Source: Cepaea nemoralis (taxonomy: Eukaryota; Mollusca; Gastropoda; Stylommatophora; Helicidae). Taken from it: a stretch of 64,000 nt of DNA. Position 1 is the stretch's first letter, and each line of letters opens with the position of its first letter. Positions 52,961-64,000 of the stretch are shown here, piece after piece. The translations under genes were made by a program, and so were the position numbers. The DNA is taken from assembly GCA_014155875.1 (NCBI GenBank), contig JACEFZ010027114.1, forward strand, positions 136,501-200,500, read 5' to 3'. Under the pieces are notes generated by a model that did not search any database, was not told the DNA's origin, and worked only from the letters and a program-made list of their open reading frames with translations.

Positions 52961-54619
52961 TCTTCTGAGCCGATAACGATATGTCCAGGATTGCCGCAGG
53001 GTTCACCACTGTCACCAGTACTATTCAACGTGTATACGGTGCCGATCACTGAACAACAGTTGGAAGGGAGAGGTAGGACTCTGTCATTCGTTGACGACAT
53101 CCTCGTGTATCGACAGGGTCGAGATAGACATTCGGTTGCCAATGATATGCAGGGCGAACTAGATCGAATTTCCTTATGGTGTGCTGATGCCGATGCTCTT
53201 GTCAACCCTGCAAAGGCAACGGTTACATGGTTCTCACTAAACAACCATATTGTGAAAACAGACCTGCCGGCAGTAAGAATGGATGAGAGCAGTTTGAGTA
53301 GAACCCAGTCAATGACATATCTTGGCGTGAGGCTTGATCGTAGCCTGTCCTTCAGAGATCATGTCGATTATGTCATAACGAAGGCTCGAAAAGGTTTGTC
53401 AGCAATGAGAGTCATGGCGACTGCCAATATCGAGCAAAGACTGCTAATACTTCTGTTCCAAGGACTTGTGCTTTCACGCATCGAGTATGCCCTGGCCATC
53501 CTCACTGTCAGCCCTACACAGATTGGAAGACTTGAAAAGGTACAAAACGAAGCCATGCGCATCATTTTGGGCTGCACGAGAGACACCAGCTGTGTAGCAA
53601 TGAGATACCTCCTTGACTTCCCGACAATGGAACACAGGATCAAGATCTGGAGAGCTCGTGCATACTTAAAAATAAGTGCAGATGAGCAGCACCCTCTGCA
53701 TGACGCTATATTCAGAGAAAAGGGTGACAGGCTAAAGAGGTGCAAATCATGGATGGGTCGGGCGGAAGATGTCGTCAGACAGGTCTGCAGTCTTACCAGT
53801 ATCAACCCCGGCAAGGAATGGGTGCCGGTGCCTCCAGCTTTTAAGTGCACTTTCTCCTGCATTATCACACTCGACAGACGGTGCAGAGAGCAGAACCCTG
53901 CCGCTGTCAATGCAGAGGTTAACGCGCTCATCTATGAACACTCAGATAGCCCCGAAGTGCTCATCTATACAGATGGATCTGTGGTAAAGCAGCAGAGAAG
54001 TGCGTGGGCATTTACAGCCCGTTCAGCGGGCCGAACCGTTCAAGAATCCAGTGGTGCCTACTCTATGACCACGAGCAGCATGACGATGGAGGTGATGGCA
54101 GTTACACAGGCTTTCATATGGCTGGAGTCACAGCATTATACCAACGTATGTGTACTAAGTGATTCAATGAGCATGATTCAGAAGGTCGAAGCTGGATCTG
54201 TACGTAGACAGTGGACTGAATCGCTGCGGAAGTCTGTTGTCCGTAAAGTCACCTTCATCTTCGTCCCGGGACATGCGGGAGTCGAGGGAAATGAACGAGC
54301 TGACAAACTGGCTGGCTCTGCACCCCCTGTAGATGGCCAGCCCATGGATCGTGCCGATGTTATTAACGTCCTTAAAGATATGGCGAGAACAGAGGACTTT
54401 GACGTCAATGATTCCACATCGCTGTCCAGGATGAAAGACCTGGGAGTAAGAATCGGCACAGCCAGACGCGAGAGGTACATCGGGAAAACAAAGCACCTCG
54501 TCAACCAACACAGAACTGGCACTATTAGCCACCGGACGCTGATGTATATGCTGGGGGGAGGATCTGAGCACCTATGGACATGTCCGGAGTGCAACGAAGA
54601 TACCCCAACTGATAACTGA
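52961..54619 (+). CDS. Family C RT C-half and RNase H (542-codon frame from 52991)
   Basis: Same frame as the part before the nonsense codon. PGLPQGSPLSPVLFN near 52990, then the catalytic box reads FVDDILVYRQGRD near 53090 (family copy 1 has FADD; the aspartates are kept). Thumb follows, then RNase H with IYTDGSVVKQQRS near 53965, MEVMAVTQAF near 54088, LSDSMSM near 54155 and PGHAGVEGNERADKLAG near 54268. The C-terminal cysteine motif HLWTCPEC is near 54570. RNase H removes RNA from the RNA-DNA hybrid during retrotransposition. Open to TGA at 54617-54619. Confidence 0.85.
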   Translation, partial: SSEPITICPGLPQGSPLSPVLFNVYTVPITEQQLEGRGRTLSFVDDILVYRQGRDRHSVANDMQGELDRISLWCADADALVNPAKATVTWFSLNNHIVKTDLPAVRMDESSLSRTQSMTYLGVRLDRSLSFRDHVDYVITKARKGLSAMRVMATANIEQRLLILLFQGLVLSRIEYALAILTVSPTQIGRLEKVQNEAMRIILGCTRDTSCVAMRYLLDFPTMEHRIKIWRARAYLKISADEQHPLHDAIFREKGDRLKRCKSWMGRAEDVVRQVCSLTSINPGKEWVPVPPAFKCTFSCIITLDRRCREQNPAAVNAEVNALIYEHSDSPEVLIYTDGSVVKQQRSAWAFTARSAGRTVQESSGAYSMTTSSMTMEVMAVTQAFIWLESQHYTNVCVLSDSMSMIQKVEAGSVRRQWTESLRKSVVRKVTFIFVPGHAGVEGNERADKLAGSAPPVDGQPMDRADVINVLKDMARTEDFDVNDSTSLSRMKDLGVRIGTARRERYIGKTKHLVNQHRTGTISHRTLMYMLGGGSEHLWTCPECNEDTPTDN

Positions 54620-54639
54620 TAACTGATAACTGATTCTGG

Positions 54640-55130
54640 GTAACTCCAGCTCACGTCTTACGGTGTCCTCTTTTAGGACACCAGTGTGTCCAGTTGGAGA
54701 ACTATTCATAGTTCTCACTCGTGCTTCTGTCCCTTCTGTCCCTATTTCCTGGATAGCTATGTTCTCTCTATCCTGTCTAAGTCTCTTTCCATAGTTCTCT
54801 TCTATATTATCTATTAGCTTACTTGCAGCTCTTTGACATCAATCTGGTTTCTAATCCTGCTATCAGGACTCCTCATTGTCCATAATCTTCTAGGGTGTTG
54901 CTTAAACCAGGTGTTTCCAACAATCATTTCCTGTTCTTTTGCCCACTCCACGAGTCTGTATCCTCTTTCATTTCTTTCTCCTAAACCATAGTTTCCTACT
55001 GTGTATCTATCCCCTTGATTTCCTACTTTTGCATTGAAGTCCCCTATTATGATGTTTATTTCTGAATGTTTACATTTCTTTAAGGCAGACTCTACGTCAT
55101 TATAAATTTCTTCTACACCGAGACTGCTTT
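54640..55130 (-). pseudogene. LINE endonuclease fragment (APE type)
   Basis: Minus strand: NIIIGDFNAKVGNQGDRYTV near 55060 (catalytic Asp and Asn of the GDFN motif), WTMRSPDSRIRNQIDV near 54870, then a linker (NIEENYGKRLRQDRENIAI near 54790). Likely from an RTE-like LINE such as family A or B. Truncated on both sides. Confidence 0.7.
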
Positions 55131-55935
55131 TATTAATATTGACAAGGCTCCCAGGTCGACCAAGCCTATAATGGGTGGCGGGAAATGTCGCTTGAAATAA
55201 AGACGGCCGGTGATATTGACATCACCCACCATGTACCGCTCGGTCTAGAACACTATAGTTCTAGCACCATATACCCAATGCGCCGTTAGCCATGTATAAA
55301 AGTCCATTCGTAAGTTTAATTAAAGTGCAATACGATCAAGCAGATATAAATGACCAGTGTAAGCACATATGACTGATTAAAATAATAAAGTGCCGCGGAT
55401 TCAGATGGTTTGACCATATAGCTTGTGTGGGTCTCACTTCGCGAGACATTGGAATAATAAATTTAACAACACCCATATATTTTATCCGCTTTCTGTGAAC
55501 TCGAGCGTATTCTACACACGTACTACTACTACTATCAGTAGCTGTTACTATTCTTGAAAACGCTGGACTGATTAACATTGTCCTCCGGCATCAGGCCAAC
55601 CCTCTCCAGCTTCAGACATACTTGTAATTTACATCATCAAGTTAAGGACAAGAAGTCAACATTTAAGTCAAACTGATCGATTTGTGCAATCAAGCCATAT
55701 CGCCGCTGTCACCGGATAAAGTTTAAGCGCATGCGCGTTAAACCTCTTGACCACGCCGACCTCAATTCAGGGCTTAATATTTAGCTTGAAATCAGAGTTG
55801 ATATCAGCTGAATTTTATGAGTACATTTTTAGCCGTGACTGGCAATACAAATTTGAAAAGTCGTTACTTTTGGCCTCAGTATAACTGAATATTCCACCCC
55901 ATGTTAACACACAGATTACCAGAAGTGATATTTAC
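55131..55935. other. No gene seen
   Basis: Unique-looking intergenic sequence. It contains TATAAAAG near 55294 but no frame or repeat I can identify. Confidence 0.55.
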
Positions 55936-56024
55936 AAGGCATCATCATCATCATGTGCCATGCCGATAAGCATGGGAGGTCATGTTTCTCCATCCCATAC
56001 GATCACCAGAGTCATAGATCAGCT
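55936..56024 (-). mobile_element. LINE family A 3' tip, diverged
   Basis: ATCATCATCATGTGCCATGC onward matches the 48520-48600 3' end on the minus strand, ending at GATCAGCT where the LTR element begins. It is the target of the Gmr1-like insertion. Confidence 0.7.
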
Positions 56025-56612
56025 TCAAAGACTTGAACACATCCCCTCAGCCAGGAAGAGCAGGTAATCTTAAAGAGGCCATGAGGGGATACTGTGCCCG
56101 AGGCAAGGGCAGGGGAGATGAGGGAATAGGGTTAGGTTAACCATTCCCTCATGAGACACGCAGGCGTGGTTCAGAGAGTTAGCACTCGAACCACAATAAG
56201 CATCACGCCTCGTGGTAGCGGGAGAAGTTGAGTAGACACTCAACATGACACGTTTGCCATCAAGCGTGCCAGGTGAGGCAACACGCGTCAAGGTGAAGGT
56301 GACTCCGCGTGGTGTGTACCGGCTGGAGTAAAGATTGGCAGACGGGAGACAGGACGTGTCGAGTACACCTCGTTTAGAATAGAGCTAGGGTTTTGTTGTA
56401 ACTACATAGATAGAAAGTAGCATAGTGGTTAGCTATTTGTGATAGATAATTCTGTGGTAGAGTGTTATGTGTTTCATTAGCGACTGTTCACTGCTGTAGC
56501 GAGCCAATGGCAATAAATTGCACTATGTATTTTGCCTCCCACACGACTTGCAAGTATTCTTGTATTGGTGTGAGAGAAGTACCCGATGAGGCCTGTAAGT
56601 GAGTTGTTGACA
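56025..56612 (+). repeat. 5' LTR of Gmr1-like element 2
   Basis: Begins TCAAAGACTTGAAC (the 3' copy starts TGTCAAAG, so the first two bases may have mutated) and probably ends GTTGTTGACA at 56612, an inverted match to TGTCAA. AATAAA at 56512-56517. 588 bp. The right boundary rests on ends and PBS spacing because the 3' LTR end is outside the window. Confidence 0.7.
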
Positions 56613-56626
56613 GGCCAGGGTAATTG

Positions 56627-56704
56627 TGGTGTCAAGAAGTGGTGCTTGGACGAAAGCGCCAAGCTAATACCCACAGTACAGGGTAATTGTGGTTGTCAGA
56701 AGTG
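56627..56704 (+). promoter_or_regulatory. Primer binding site, duplicated, tRNA-Leu type
   Basis: TGGTGTCAAGAAGTGG at 56627-56642 and a second variant TGGTTGTCAGAAGTG at 56690-56704, each within a ~60-bp direct repeat that starts CAGGGTAATTGTGG. Both resemble the complement of an animal tRNA-Leu 3' end. The first lies 14 nt after the proposed LTR end, the same spacing as in the 50775-51600 fragment. Confidence 0.55.
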
Positions 56705-57874
56705 AAGCTTGGACGCAAAGTTCAAGCTAATCCACTCGTCCACGAGCTCCAGACTAGGGTTTAATTTAATTTGTGTAGTGACGGTGATTTGTGCAGACGA
56801 GAAAAATGTTGCAAGCTAGAAATGTGCCTATCGTGACGTATTAAACTGTTTAATTGTGTTTATGAAATATTTATTTAGTCAAAGTATGTATTCATCAAAG
56901 CTGTAAGTATTAATATTCGTGGTTTCTCGTATTTATTTATATATTTACCTTTTTGTTGAGAAATGAGTACCAAAAATGATTCACGGCGGAGCGATACGAA
57001 GCCAGCAAACAATATCGATTTTTCATCGCGCTGTGCTGTGACGTCAGATGATTGACAAACAGTCGTCTGGGCTCATTAGCATACAGCAAGCGAGTGTTTA
57101 CAAAGTTGCTAAACAGCGCTCACCTGAATCGGTACGTTATATCAGCTATTATTTCTTTATTTGATTTACGAAAGTAATATATTTATTTATTTAAACATCA
57201 TTAGGTTATTTATATTTATGAAAAGCAGTTATTAATATTTGTGGTCTATTTTCTCATGGTTTACGGTCACGATGGAACTACTTTCGGGCGAGCAGATGGC
57301 ACTTGCTTGCACAACACTTACATAAATTAACTAGAATAGTAACGTAAGGCAAAACTGATAGAACGAAGACAGGACATCGACATTTAATTTACGTGGTACA
57401 TATTCTAGTTGTTCGTGATTCTGTCATTGTCTAAGTCATTGTCCTTAGTTGTCAGGGTAATTATGTCGTGCACCTCTGGGCGTAATACTGCCGCCCTACA
57501 TATCGAAGAGTGAACAACAGCTGTGTACGGATGCCGGTGTGCCAACTAGGGTGTCCCAATTACGTAACGTGTTTCTACCCTAAAGTATCAAGGTGACCTG
57601 TGTCGACGGAGTTCCGTTCCCCGATCATCGGGAACGTTAAAGCTGAGTACACTTACATATTTTGGCATGCAATTTGATTAATAGTGCATCTCTTTTTCAG
57701 CTGTTGAGACACTATTGTATTTTTTGTGCTCTGTTTTTTCAGCATTAAATTTTGCAGGGCACAAGCAAAGAGTACACGTCTTTGCGCTCATTGGTGAATA
57801 AAAATAACATATCAAAGATAGATAATTAATAAAAAGATCATTGTCTGTCACTGCTAGCCAATTACTAAATTAAG
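56705..57874 (+). other. Leader of Gmr1-like element 2
   Basis: Non-coding, about 1.2 kb, AT-rich. No structure beyond the PBS repeats noticed. Confidence 0.55.
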
Positions 57875-60477
57875 ATGGCAACTTTATCAGATTTCATAAA
57901 AGCAGGTAAGAACTGGAATTAACAGGGAAAGAACTACAGCAATATGCAGATCAGAAATTTAAAGAATTAAAAGATGCTGAGAAAGAAGCAAAAGAGACTG
58001 AAAAAGCTGATCGCATACGAAAAGAAGAGGCTGAAAAAGCCGATCGCATACGAAAAGAAGATGCTGAAAGAAACGAACGCGCACGAGAAAGAGAACAAGA
58101 AAGACAGCATCAAAAAGAGATTGCTCAACTAGCTGAGATAACAAAACAGAAAGAATTAGAACTTAAACAACAACAGTTAGAACATGATAAGACAGTTAAA
58201 CAACAGCAGATAGAACATGATAAAGAGACAAAACAGAAAGAATTAGAACTTAAACAACAACAGTTAGAACATGAGAAGGAGATAAAACAGAAAGAACTAG
58301 AATTAAAGCAAAGGCAATTAGATCAGGACAAAGAATTAAAGCAATCTGAAATAGCTGAAATGTCAAGGGTCAAAGAAAAACAGATACAAGTAGAATCAGA
58401 GACACAGTTAAAGATGAAAGAAAGAGACATAGAGTCACACGCAGAAGTCTCTGCCACTAAACTAAGAAGTCAACAAGAGGAAAATAAGTTCAACAAATAC
58501 AAAAATATTATCAAACCATACTGTAAAGATGATCCCATATCAGCATGGATAGAGAATGTAGAGTACCAATTTAAATTTCACCAAGTTCCATTAGAAATGT
58601 GGGCTCCAATTTTTATGAAGAATCTCAGTGGTGAGCCCCTCAAAGTAATAGAGTCCATACCAACAGACCTCAGATCTAACTATCAATACATCCATGATAG
58701 GATAATGCAACACTTTTTACTTGATGCCCCTGGATATCAAAATCAATTTTCAAATTTAAAGCCTAAACCCAATGAGACTTTCATTGATTACGTCTCAAAT
58801 GTTCTAAGTGTACTAAACAGATGGCTTAAAGCGGCTAACATAGGAAGAGACTTTGATAGATTAAAAAACTTAATTGCTATGGATAAGGTTATATCCACCA
58901 TACCTTCTCCTTTTGCTAAATTTTTACAGCAGTCAGACATAGAAAACATAGAACAGTTTGAAAAGAAAGGCTCAGCATATTTTTCTTCTAACAGAGATGT
59001 GTTTAAGACCTCAAATGACTCTGAAATAGTTTCCTTCGTCAAAGACCAAACTAAAAACTACCAAAGTAATAGGAAACCTTATCAGAAATACGATAAGAAA
59101 GATAAGAAAATGGAAAAATGTATCCATTGTCACCTTTTACATGACACCTATGCTATGTGTGACAAATCGCCAAATTATCCGGCGCATCTTGAAAATGTGA
59201 TCAAGAAACAGCAAAGTAAAAGATCTGCATACAGGCGTGCAATCAAATGTTTTTTTTGTTCCTGTTATGGCCATTATAGTAATAAGTGCCTTGGCCGGCA
59301 GCGTATGAAAGCCAATAATGCCATTGTGATTGACACCTCTTCAGATGGTGGTAGTGAGAATGAGTCTGAGAGTGAAAGTGACTTACCTAATAACCAAGCA
59401 GAAAATGTTTGTGGTGCATACGATATTTTGAGCTTCGACAGCTGTGAACGATGTCACCAATTCCATACAGACGCGAAACTAGAATGTGGACATACAGTAC
59501 TATGCTCATCTGAAAGTGTAAACGCAGCACTAGCCTCCAGAGGCAATCTTGTGTTCCACAATGCAATGGTCAATAATGTACCATGCCAGTGTTTGCTGGA
59601 CAGCGGCAGCACCCTTATTGGTCTTCGGAAAGAACTGGTTAATCCGGGTGATTACACAGGTGATACTGTCAAATGCCGTACCTTCTCGGGTAACATTGAA
59701 ATTTACCCTTTGGCAAAAGCCCATATTGATTCTCCTTTTCTCTCTGGTACCTTTACCTGTGCAATACTGAACAACCCTTGTACTGATTTAATTCTGGGGT
59801 GCTTACCCCAACTAAAACATTGTACGATTGATGAAATAGTTGCATGGGAAAAAGTAAAGGCAACTATTACAACAGCCAAAACAGACACTTCAAAACATCA
59901 TAACACATTACAAGATGAGACACTACTGATGCTTTCTACAACCAGCACAGATGACACAAACAAACAGAAAGTTTTACACCAACAGAAATCTACTCTTAAT
60001 GTGTCTCCATACTTAAAATTGTTAAAGGCCAAAGCCAGAGTGACCAAAAATGCATCTTGTTTATTTAGACGTAAGAATAGCATTTCAACTACAGGTCATG
60101 CTACTGGTAACCAGGAACAGGTGTTACCTAAACAACACCGGTTAACTATGCCAAAATATGCACATAAAACACCGGTAACTGGTCATCTTGCATACAACAA
60201 CACCAGACCAGGGTTTTTCAATAAGATAAAATTATGTTTTCATAATGGATTTGCTTGTAATGTCTGTCAACAATTGGTACAAAAGTTTAAGGGTAGACAT
60301 CCTACACCTGAAGTACAACCTTCTATACTGGCTCCCAAGCCATTTGATAGAAGAAGGGTCAGTTCTACCACAAACACACAAACGGTGCAAGAACCAGTGA
60401 TCTTGAACTTGATCAAGACAGATTTAGGCTACTTCCATACCAACGTAATGGCAACGACTATTCAAGGTGGTACATAA
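57875..60477 (+). CDS. Gag-protease polyprotein of Gmr1-like element 2
   Basis: The likely family start MATLSDFIKAG is at 57875, but the frame shifts by one base near 57905. After that the frame is open from about 57910 to the TAA at 60475-60477, with the first in-frame Met of the long ORF at 58360 (705 codons). Order: a KELELKQQQLEHDK-type coiled coil (57960-58480), SCAN-like capsid (MKNLSGEPLKVIESIP near 58615 to FAKFLQQ near 58910), two zinc knuckles (CX2CX3HX5C near 59120; CX2CX4HX4C near 59250), protease active site LLDSGSTLIG near 59594 with CTDLILG near 59775. The integrase N-terminal zinc motif (GHLAYNNTR, ACNVCQQLV near 60250) follows. The integrase catalytic core is then missing. 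Confidence 0.85.
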
Positions 60478-60479
60478 CC

Positions 60480-60710
60480 ATGGTACATGTTGACTATGAA
60501 ATATCGATAAACAGACACTCAGAGATATTCCATGTCAACATGCGTAAACTTTACTTTTCAAGACAAGAGACAGAAATAGTGACAGACGAACATATTGCAT
60601 CCACAGCTAATAATAAGACGACAGACATACACAACGCAACTACACTAGCTAGCGAGACTGGCAAATCCGACAATGTACATACATATAGTGAACTTATAGA
60701 ATACACATGA
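60480..60710 (+). pseudogene. Integrase C-terminal (GPY/F) remnant
   Basis: MVHVDYEISINRHSEIFHVN matches VDYEIAVKAKHKIVHVN of element 1's integrase tail. It joins directly to the truncated integrase head, so about 230 codons including the DDE core have been deleted. Confidence 0.6.
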
Positions 60711-60759
60711 ATATATCAGAAGACTGATGACTGGACAAAACACTGACTGAAGCTCAGAC

Positions 60760-61345
60760 ATGGCTTTAATAGGTTGCGACTCTTCGGTCTCACTGTCAAA
60801 CCGAGAAAAATCGAATTAGGCCTAAAAGAAATTCATTTTTGGGTCATGTCATTTTTCAAGTCCAACTGTAGACTGACCTGAAAAGTAGTACCAAAATAAT
60901 GAATCTGACCATGTCTACCAGAAAGAATCAAGTCAGAAGCCTTCTGGAATTAGTAAATTACTCAGAAATTCAATATCCCAATGTTTTATAAGTATTTGTA
61001 AAATTAAATGTGAAAGATGCATTATTAATTTCTGCATTGTCAAAATTGAAAATTCTTTTTTGTAATATTCCAATCCTCCGCTTGCCTAATCCGAGGCTCG
61101 TTTATTATTCTAGGACAGATGCCAGCAGTACTAGGCCAATTTTTTGAGGGCATCTTCCATCCGATTGGTTACGTGAGCCGTAAGATCACACCTGCTGAGT
61201 CCAGAGATTCCATATCACAGTTGCAACCCTAGGCGTCATCTATGCAGTGAGATAAACTCGGTCGATTTCTGGCGGGTGTGCACTTCATTGTCCAGACCTA
61301 CAATTCTCCCATCACGGTCATCCAGAGTGGTGTGCATCGAAAGGA
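60760..61345 (+). pseudogene. RT thumb and RNase H remnant
   Basis: RLFGLTVKPRKIELGLKEIHF near 60773 matches GLTVKPAKVDIAYQEISF of element 1; RKNQVRSLLELVNY near 60920 and TDASSTRPIF near 61110 follow. The palm with the YxDD box is absent and stops interrupt the rest. Confidence 0.7.
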
Positions 61346-63594
61346 CCGGATATACAGGTGGTCACTAATTTTACCATCTGAGGTAATAATACCTGAAATC
61401 CCACATAGTAATGTAGAGTGATAGTAAGTACATAAATAGATTACAATAATGTATATAAAATGTGTTACATATACATCTACTTTATGTGCTAAATGATGAT
61501 CCAAGTACAATGAACTATCAGGTGTCCGCAGACATGAACTAAAGAACTGTGCTGCAGAACGTAGATACTACCGTGTGTAATAGGACAGCTCATTTTCAAC
61601 TAAGCTCCATTCCGGTGTATCATGTATGTGAAATACAGAGAACAGTGTCAGAACAGTGCTTAATTATAGACACGAAAAAGACTGAGCTACGACACCAGCG
61701 AATCTCTACACGGGCACTACCGAGAAAACTCTAGTATGACTGTATAATGTATTTCAGATATCCAGGCAAATTGTGTAGATTTATTATGCCTATACAACCA
61801 ATGTGCAAACATGAAGGCAACTACTATCCTGAAGGAACTGAATACAGTGTATATAAACTTAATGTGATATGTAATTAAATATTTTAAAATAATGATAAAT
61901 TAGAGATAGAATTAGTTAATATAATAATTCTCATTTAGTTAAATAGTTTAGGTAGTACGGTAATTAACCCGGTTACTTAACTTAAATGTAAATTACAATA
62001 TTAGATTAAACATAAATATAGTTAATTACATCATAATAAATTAAATTAAAATAGTGATAGACATAGCACCATTTAGATTGTGATATTTCATTTAACTGCA
62101 ATATAGTTTAGCTTATTCCATCTTAGTGAAATCATACCATCGATCAAACATTACCATTTATTAGTATTATCATTTTACATTACATAAGTGAACTTACATC
62201 ATTTACACCATTTAGAGTAAGAACATCAATCATATAATTTCTTGTCAATTTAAAAAATTAGGTAATATAGTGGTAGAAAAGTATATAATTTCTGTTCACA
62301 TCATCCATTTAATTAAGGTACATAACTCACACCACATCAAGTACAGTGAAATAGTTAGATTACATCCCTTAGATTAGATAAACATATCAGATAATTAGCA
62401 TGACAAAAGTTAGATAACACATCAAGTACTGAGGTTTAGAAATAGGATTACTATGTTAGAATGTAGAGTCTTATATTAATGTAATATACTGTACGATGAG
62501 ATCAAGGGGACAAATCATCAACACGGTCTCATCCATGTAAATATAGTGTAAATAGATGACTCGTGCAGCGACTTACGCACAGTCATTCGGCCCGACAGTC
62601 TCAAACTGCGCCGAATCTGAACAGTGTTACTCAAAGGTTTTTAAATAATCAGAAGAATGGGTATATAAGGATAAAAGATGTATGATAGAATTAGGAGTGA
62701 AAGGAGTATGACAGAACTTTGAATGTGAAAACGAATGGAAGAGAGACAGGAGAGAGGGAGGTTAGTCAGCAAATTCTTCTGCTGCCTCGCTTAACTTTTA
62801 ATATTTGTTTGTGTGATTGTTGGTTTTCGTTAGTGAACATGTGCTAATGTGAATGTGATTGTCTGTAATATAGGTTAGAACTTAGATTACAGTATTTTGG
62901 GTTTCATAACCAGGAAATGTAGTCACGAATCAGTGTTATACACCTGTTTGTGGCCACATTGAACAAATTTATGACACTCAACAGACTAACATACATACAC
63001 AGATAAAGTAGAAATATAGGGTAGAAATTAGATTAGTAGATTTATTACATACAAACACGCAAACAACCAGGAAAACAAACATATAAATTACATACATTTT
63101 TTGTAAATCAAAGGGAGATAACTTTGGGTCAGGGGACATAATAGACAACGAAAAACTAGCTTAACAGTGAAATGGAACTTTACACGCGGAAGCGATGTAG
63201 GTAAAACCAATCGCACACACTCTTGTATAATGGTTGTTAGATATTATATGGGGGACATGAAGCAATTCATGTGTTGACCCTGAGAAAGTCAACTTTGGAT
63301 GGGTAGTAAGTTAATTTACTATGTGAGGGCAGGTCTTATAAGACAACGGTCCGGTTCAGACATACCTCTAATAAGTATAATATAGCATGTGAGAAAGGGC
63401 TCACGCCAACCAGTCAAGTTTGTGGCGATTGCCAGTAGCCAAGTAAAGTTTCGCTACATTGTGGTAAAAGTCAGTAGGAGTCTATTAGAATGCCCAAAGC
63501 CAGGTTATCTAGAGTCTTTGACAAAAATTAGAGACACAAATTTTGTAGAAACCTCTTGCGTCACAACCAATGAGTGAAAGTTGGTGACGCAACA
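61346..63594 (+). other. Long AT-rich 3' region of Gmr1-like element 2, no gene seen
   Basis: 2.2 kb without domains or an env-like frame. GC rises briefly at 62560-62640. Confidence 0.6.
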
Positions 63595-63606
63595 CAGGAG
63601 GGGCGG
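63595..63606 (+). promoter_or_regulatory. Polypurine tract of Gmr1-like element 2
   Basis: Purine-rich AGGAGGGGCGGG (one C) directly before the 3' LTR. Confidence 0.6.
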
Positions 63607-63611
63607 GTGTG

Positions 63612-64000
63612 TGTCAAAGACTTGAACACATCCCCTCAGCCAGGAAGAGCAGGTAATCTTAAAGAGGCCATGAGGGGATACTGTGCCCGAGGCAAGGGCA
63701 GGGGAGATGAGGGAATAGGGTTAGGTTAACCATTCCCTCATGAGACACGCAGGCGTGGTTCAGAGAGTTAGCACTCGAACCACAATAAGCATCACGCCTC
63801 GTGGTAGCGGGAGAAGTTGAGTAGACACTCAACATGACACGTTTGCCATCAAGCGTGCCAGGTGAGGCAACACGCGTCAAGGTGAAGGTGACTCCGCGTG
63901 GTGTGTACCGGCTGGAGTAAAGATTGGCAGACGGGAGACAGGACGTGTCGAGTACACCTCGTTTAGAATAGAGCTAGGGTTTTGTTGTAACTACATAGAT
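63612..64000 (+). repeat. 3' LTR of Gmr1-like element 2, partial
   Basis: Starts TGTCAAAGAC. From 63614 to 64000 it matches 56025-56411 with no difference that I can find by reading. Cut by the window end. Confidence 0.85.

Larger units (their letters stand above)
51604..54635 (+). mobile_element. LINE family C, nearly intact RT-RNase H copy
   Basis: Starts within the endonuclease (PFRVTSVAW-like, then DSIIDLALVS near 51680 and HDSDHYPC near 51750) and continues through the linker, RT and RNase H to a CCHC-like tail. Ends in tandem ACTGATA repeats (about 54606-54632). 5'-truncated, but the RT part has only one visible nonsense codon. Confidence 0.85.
56025..64000 (+). mobile_element. Gmr1-like element 2, gag-PR only, recent; runs off the window
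   Basis: 5' LTR, tRNA-Leu-type primer site, leader, a long gag-protease frame, remnants of integrase and RT/RNase H, a long AT-rich 3' region, polypurine tract and the first 387 bp of the 3' LTR. The visible LTR parts appear identical. The integrase core and RT palm are deleted. The copy therefore looks non-autonomous yet recently inserted, presumably using enzymes from a related element. Confidence 0.85.

Noticed and set aside
61346..63594. Possible env gene in the 3' region of the LTR element
   Set aside because: No frame above about 70 codons, no signal peptide or transmembrane pattern.

Overview
The window is eukaryotic, almost entirely repeat-derived DNA. It has no operons, no long unique genes, many microsatellites, and nested copies of animal-type retroelements. 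The set of families (RTE-like and RNase H-bearing LINEs, tRNA-derived SINEs, Gmr1-like Ty3/gypsy elements, hAT and Tigger-like DNA transposons, hammerhead-ribozyme repeats) suggests an invertebrate metazoan. A mollusc, possibly a gastropod, is my best guess, but that is inference. I name the LINE families A (tail of TGAT repeats), B (tail of TGAA repeats), C (with RNase H), D (tail of GAA repeats) and E (internally deleted, with RNase H).

Layout. 1-1172: nearly three tandem ~404-bp units, each with a complete type I hammerhead ribozyme, i.e. an animal retrozyme-like array. 1173-4735: family D LINE, two SINEs, microsatellites. 4739-8097: a possible two-exon 3' end of a host gene (exons 4739-4868 and 8035-8097) whose intron holds a minisatellite split by LINE and SINE insertions. 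8035-10552 is a diverged segmental copy of 39797-42380. 10553-15712: LINE, hAT and SINE fragments. 15713-21215: a family C LINE interrupted by a 2160-bp solo-LTR-like insertion. 21216-33377: a decayed hAT transposon containing a family E LINE, which itself contains an 8.56-kb Gmr1-like LTR retrotransposon (24103-32658), which in turn carries a 692-bp palindromic insertion. 33378-35273: tandem repeats. 35274-37915: LINE A and fragments. 38110-38846: a Penelope-type ribozyme-like fragment and a probable host terminal exon with several tyrosine signalling motifs. 39797-42380: second copy of the segmental duplication, carrying a Tigger-like element and a SINE that the first copy lacks. 42655-48300: family B LINEs interrupted by a 1939-bp solo-LTR-like element and a hAT MITE. 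48513-50765: the best preserved family A LINE. 50775-51600: a deleted Gmr1-like fragment. 51604-54635: a nearly intact family C LINE. 56025 to the window end: a second Gmr1-like element with identical LTRs, a gag-protease frame open over nearly its whole length, and deleted integrase and RT.

How parts relate. Several insertions can be dated relative to each other because a paralogous empty site lies in the same window (LTR element into LINE E; Tigger-like and SINE into the segmental duplicate). The Gmr1-like elements place integrase before reverse transcriptase, unlike ordinary Ty3/gypsy elements. One autonomous-type copy is dead, while the gag-PR-only derivative looks very recent and was probably moved by enzymes made elsewhere. 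The strongest signal is the hammerhead array at the left edge.
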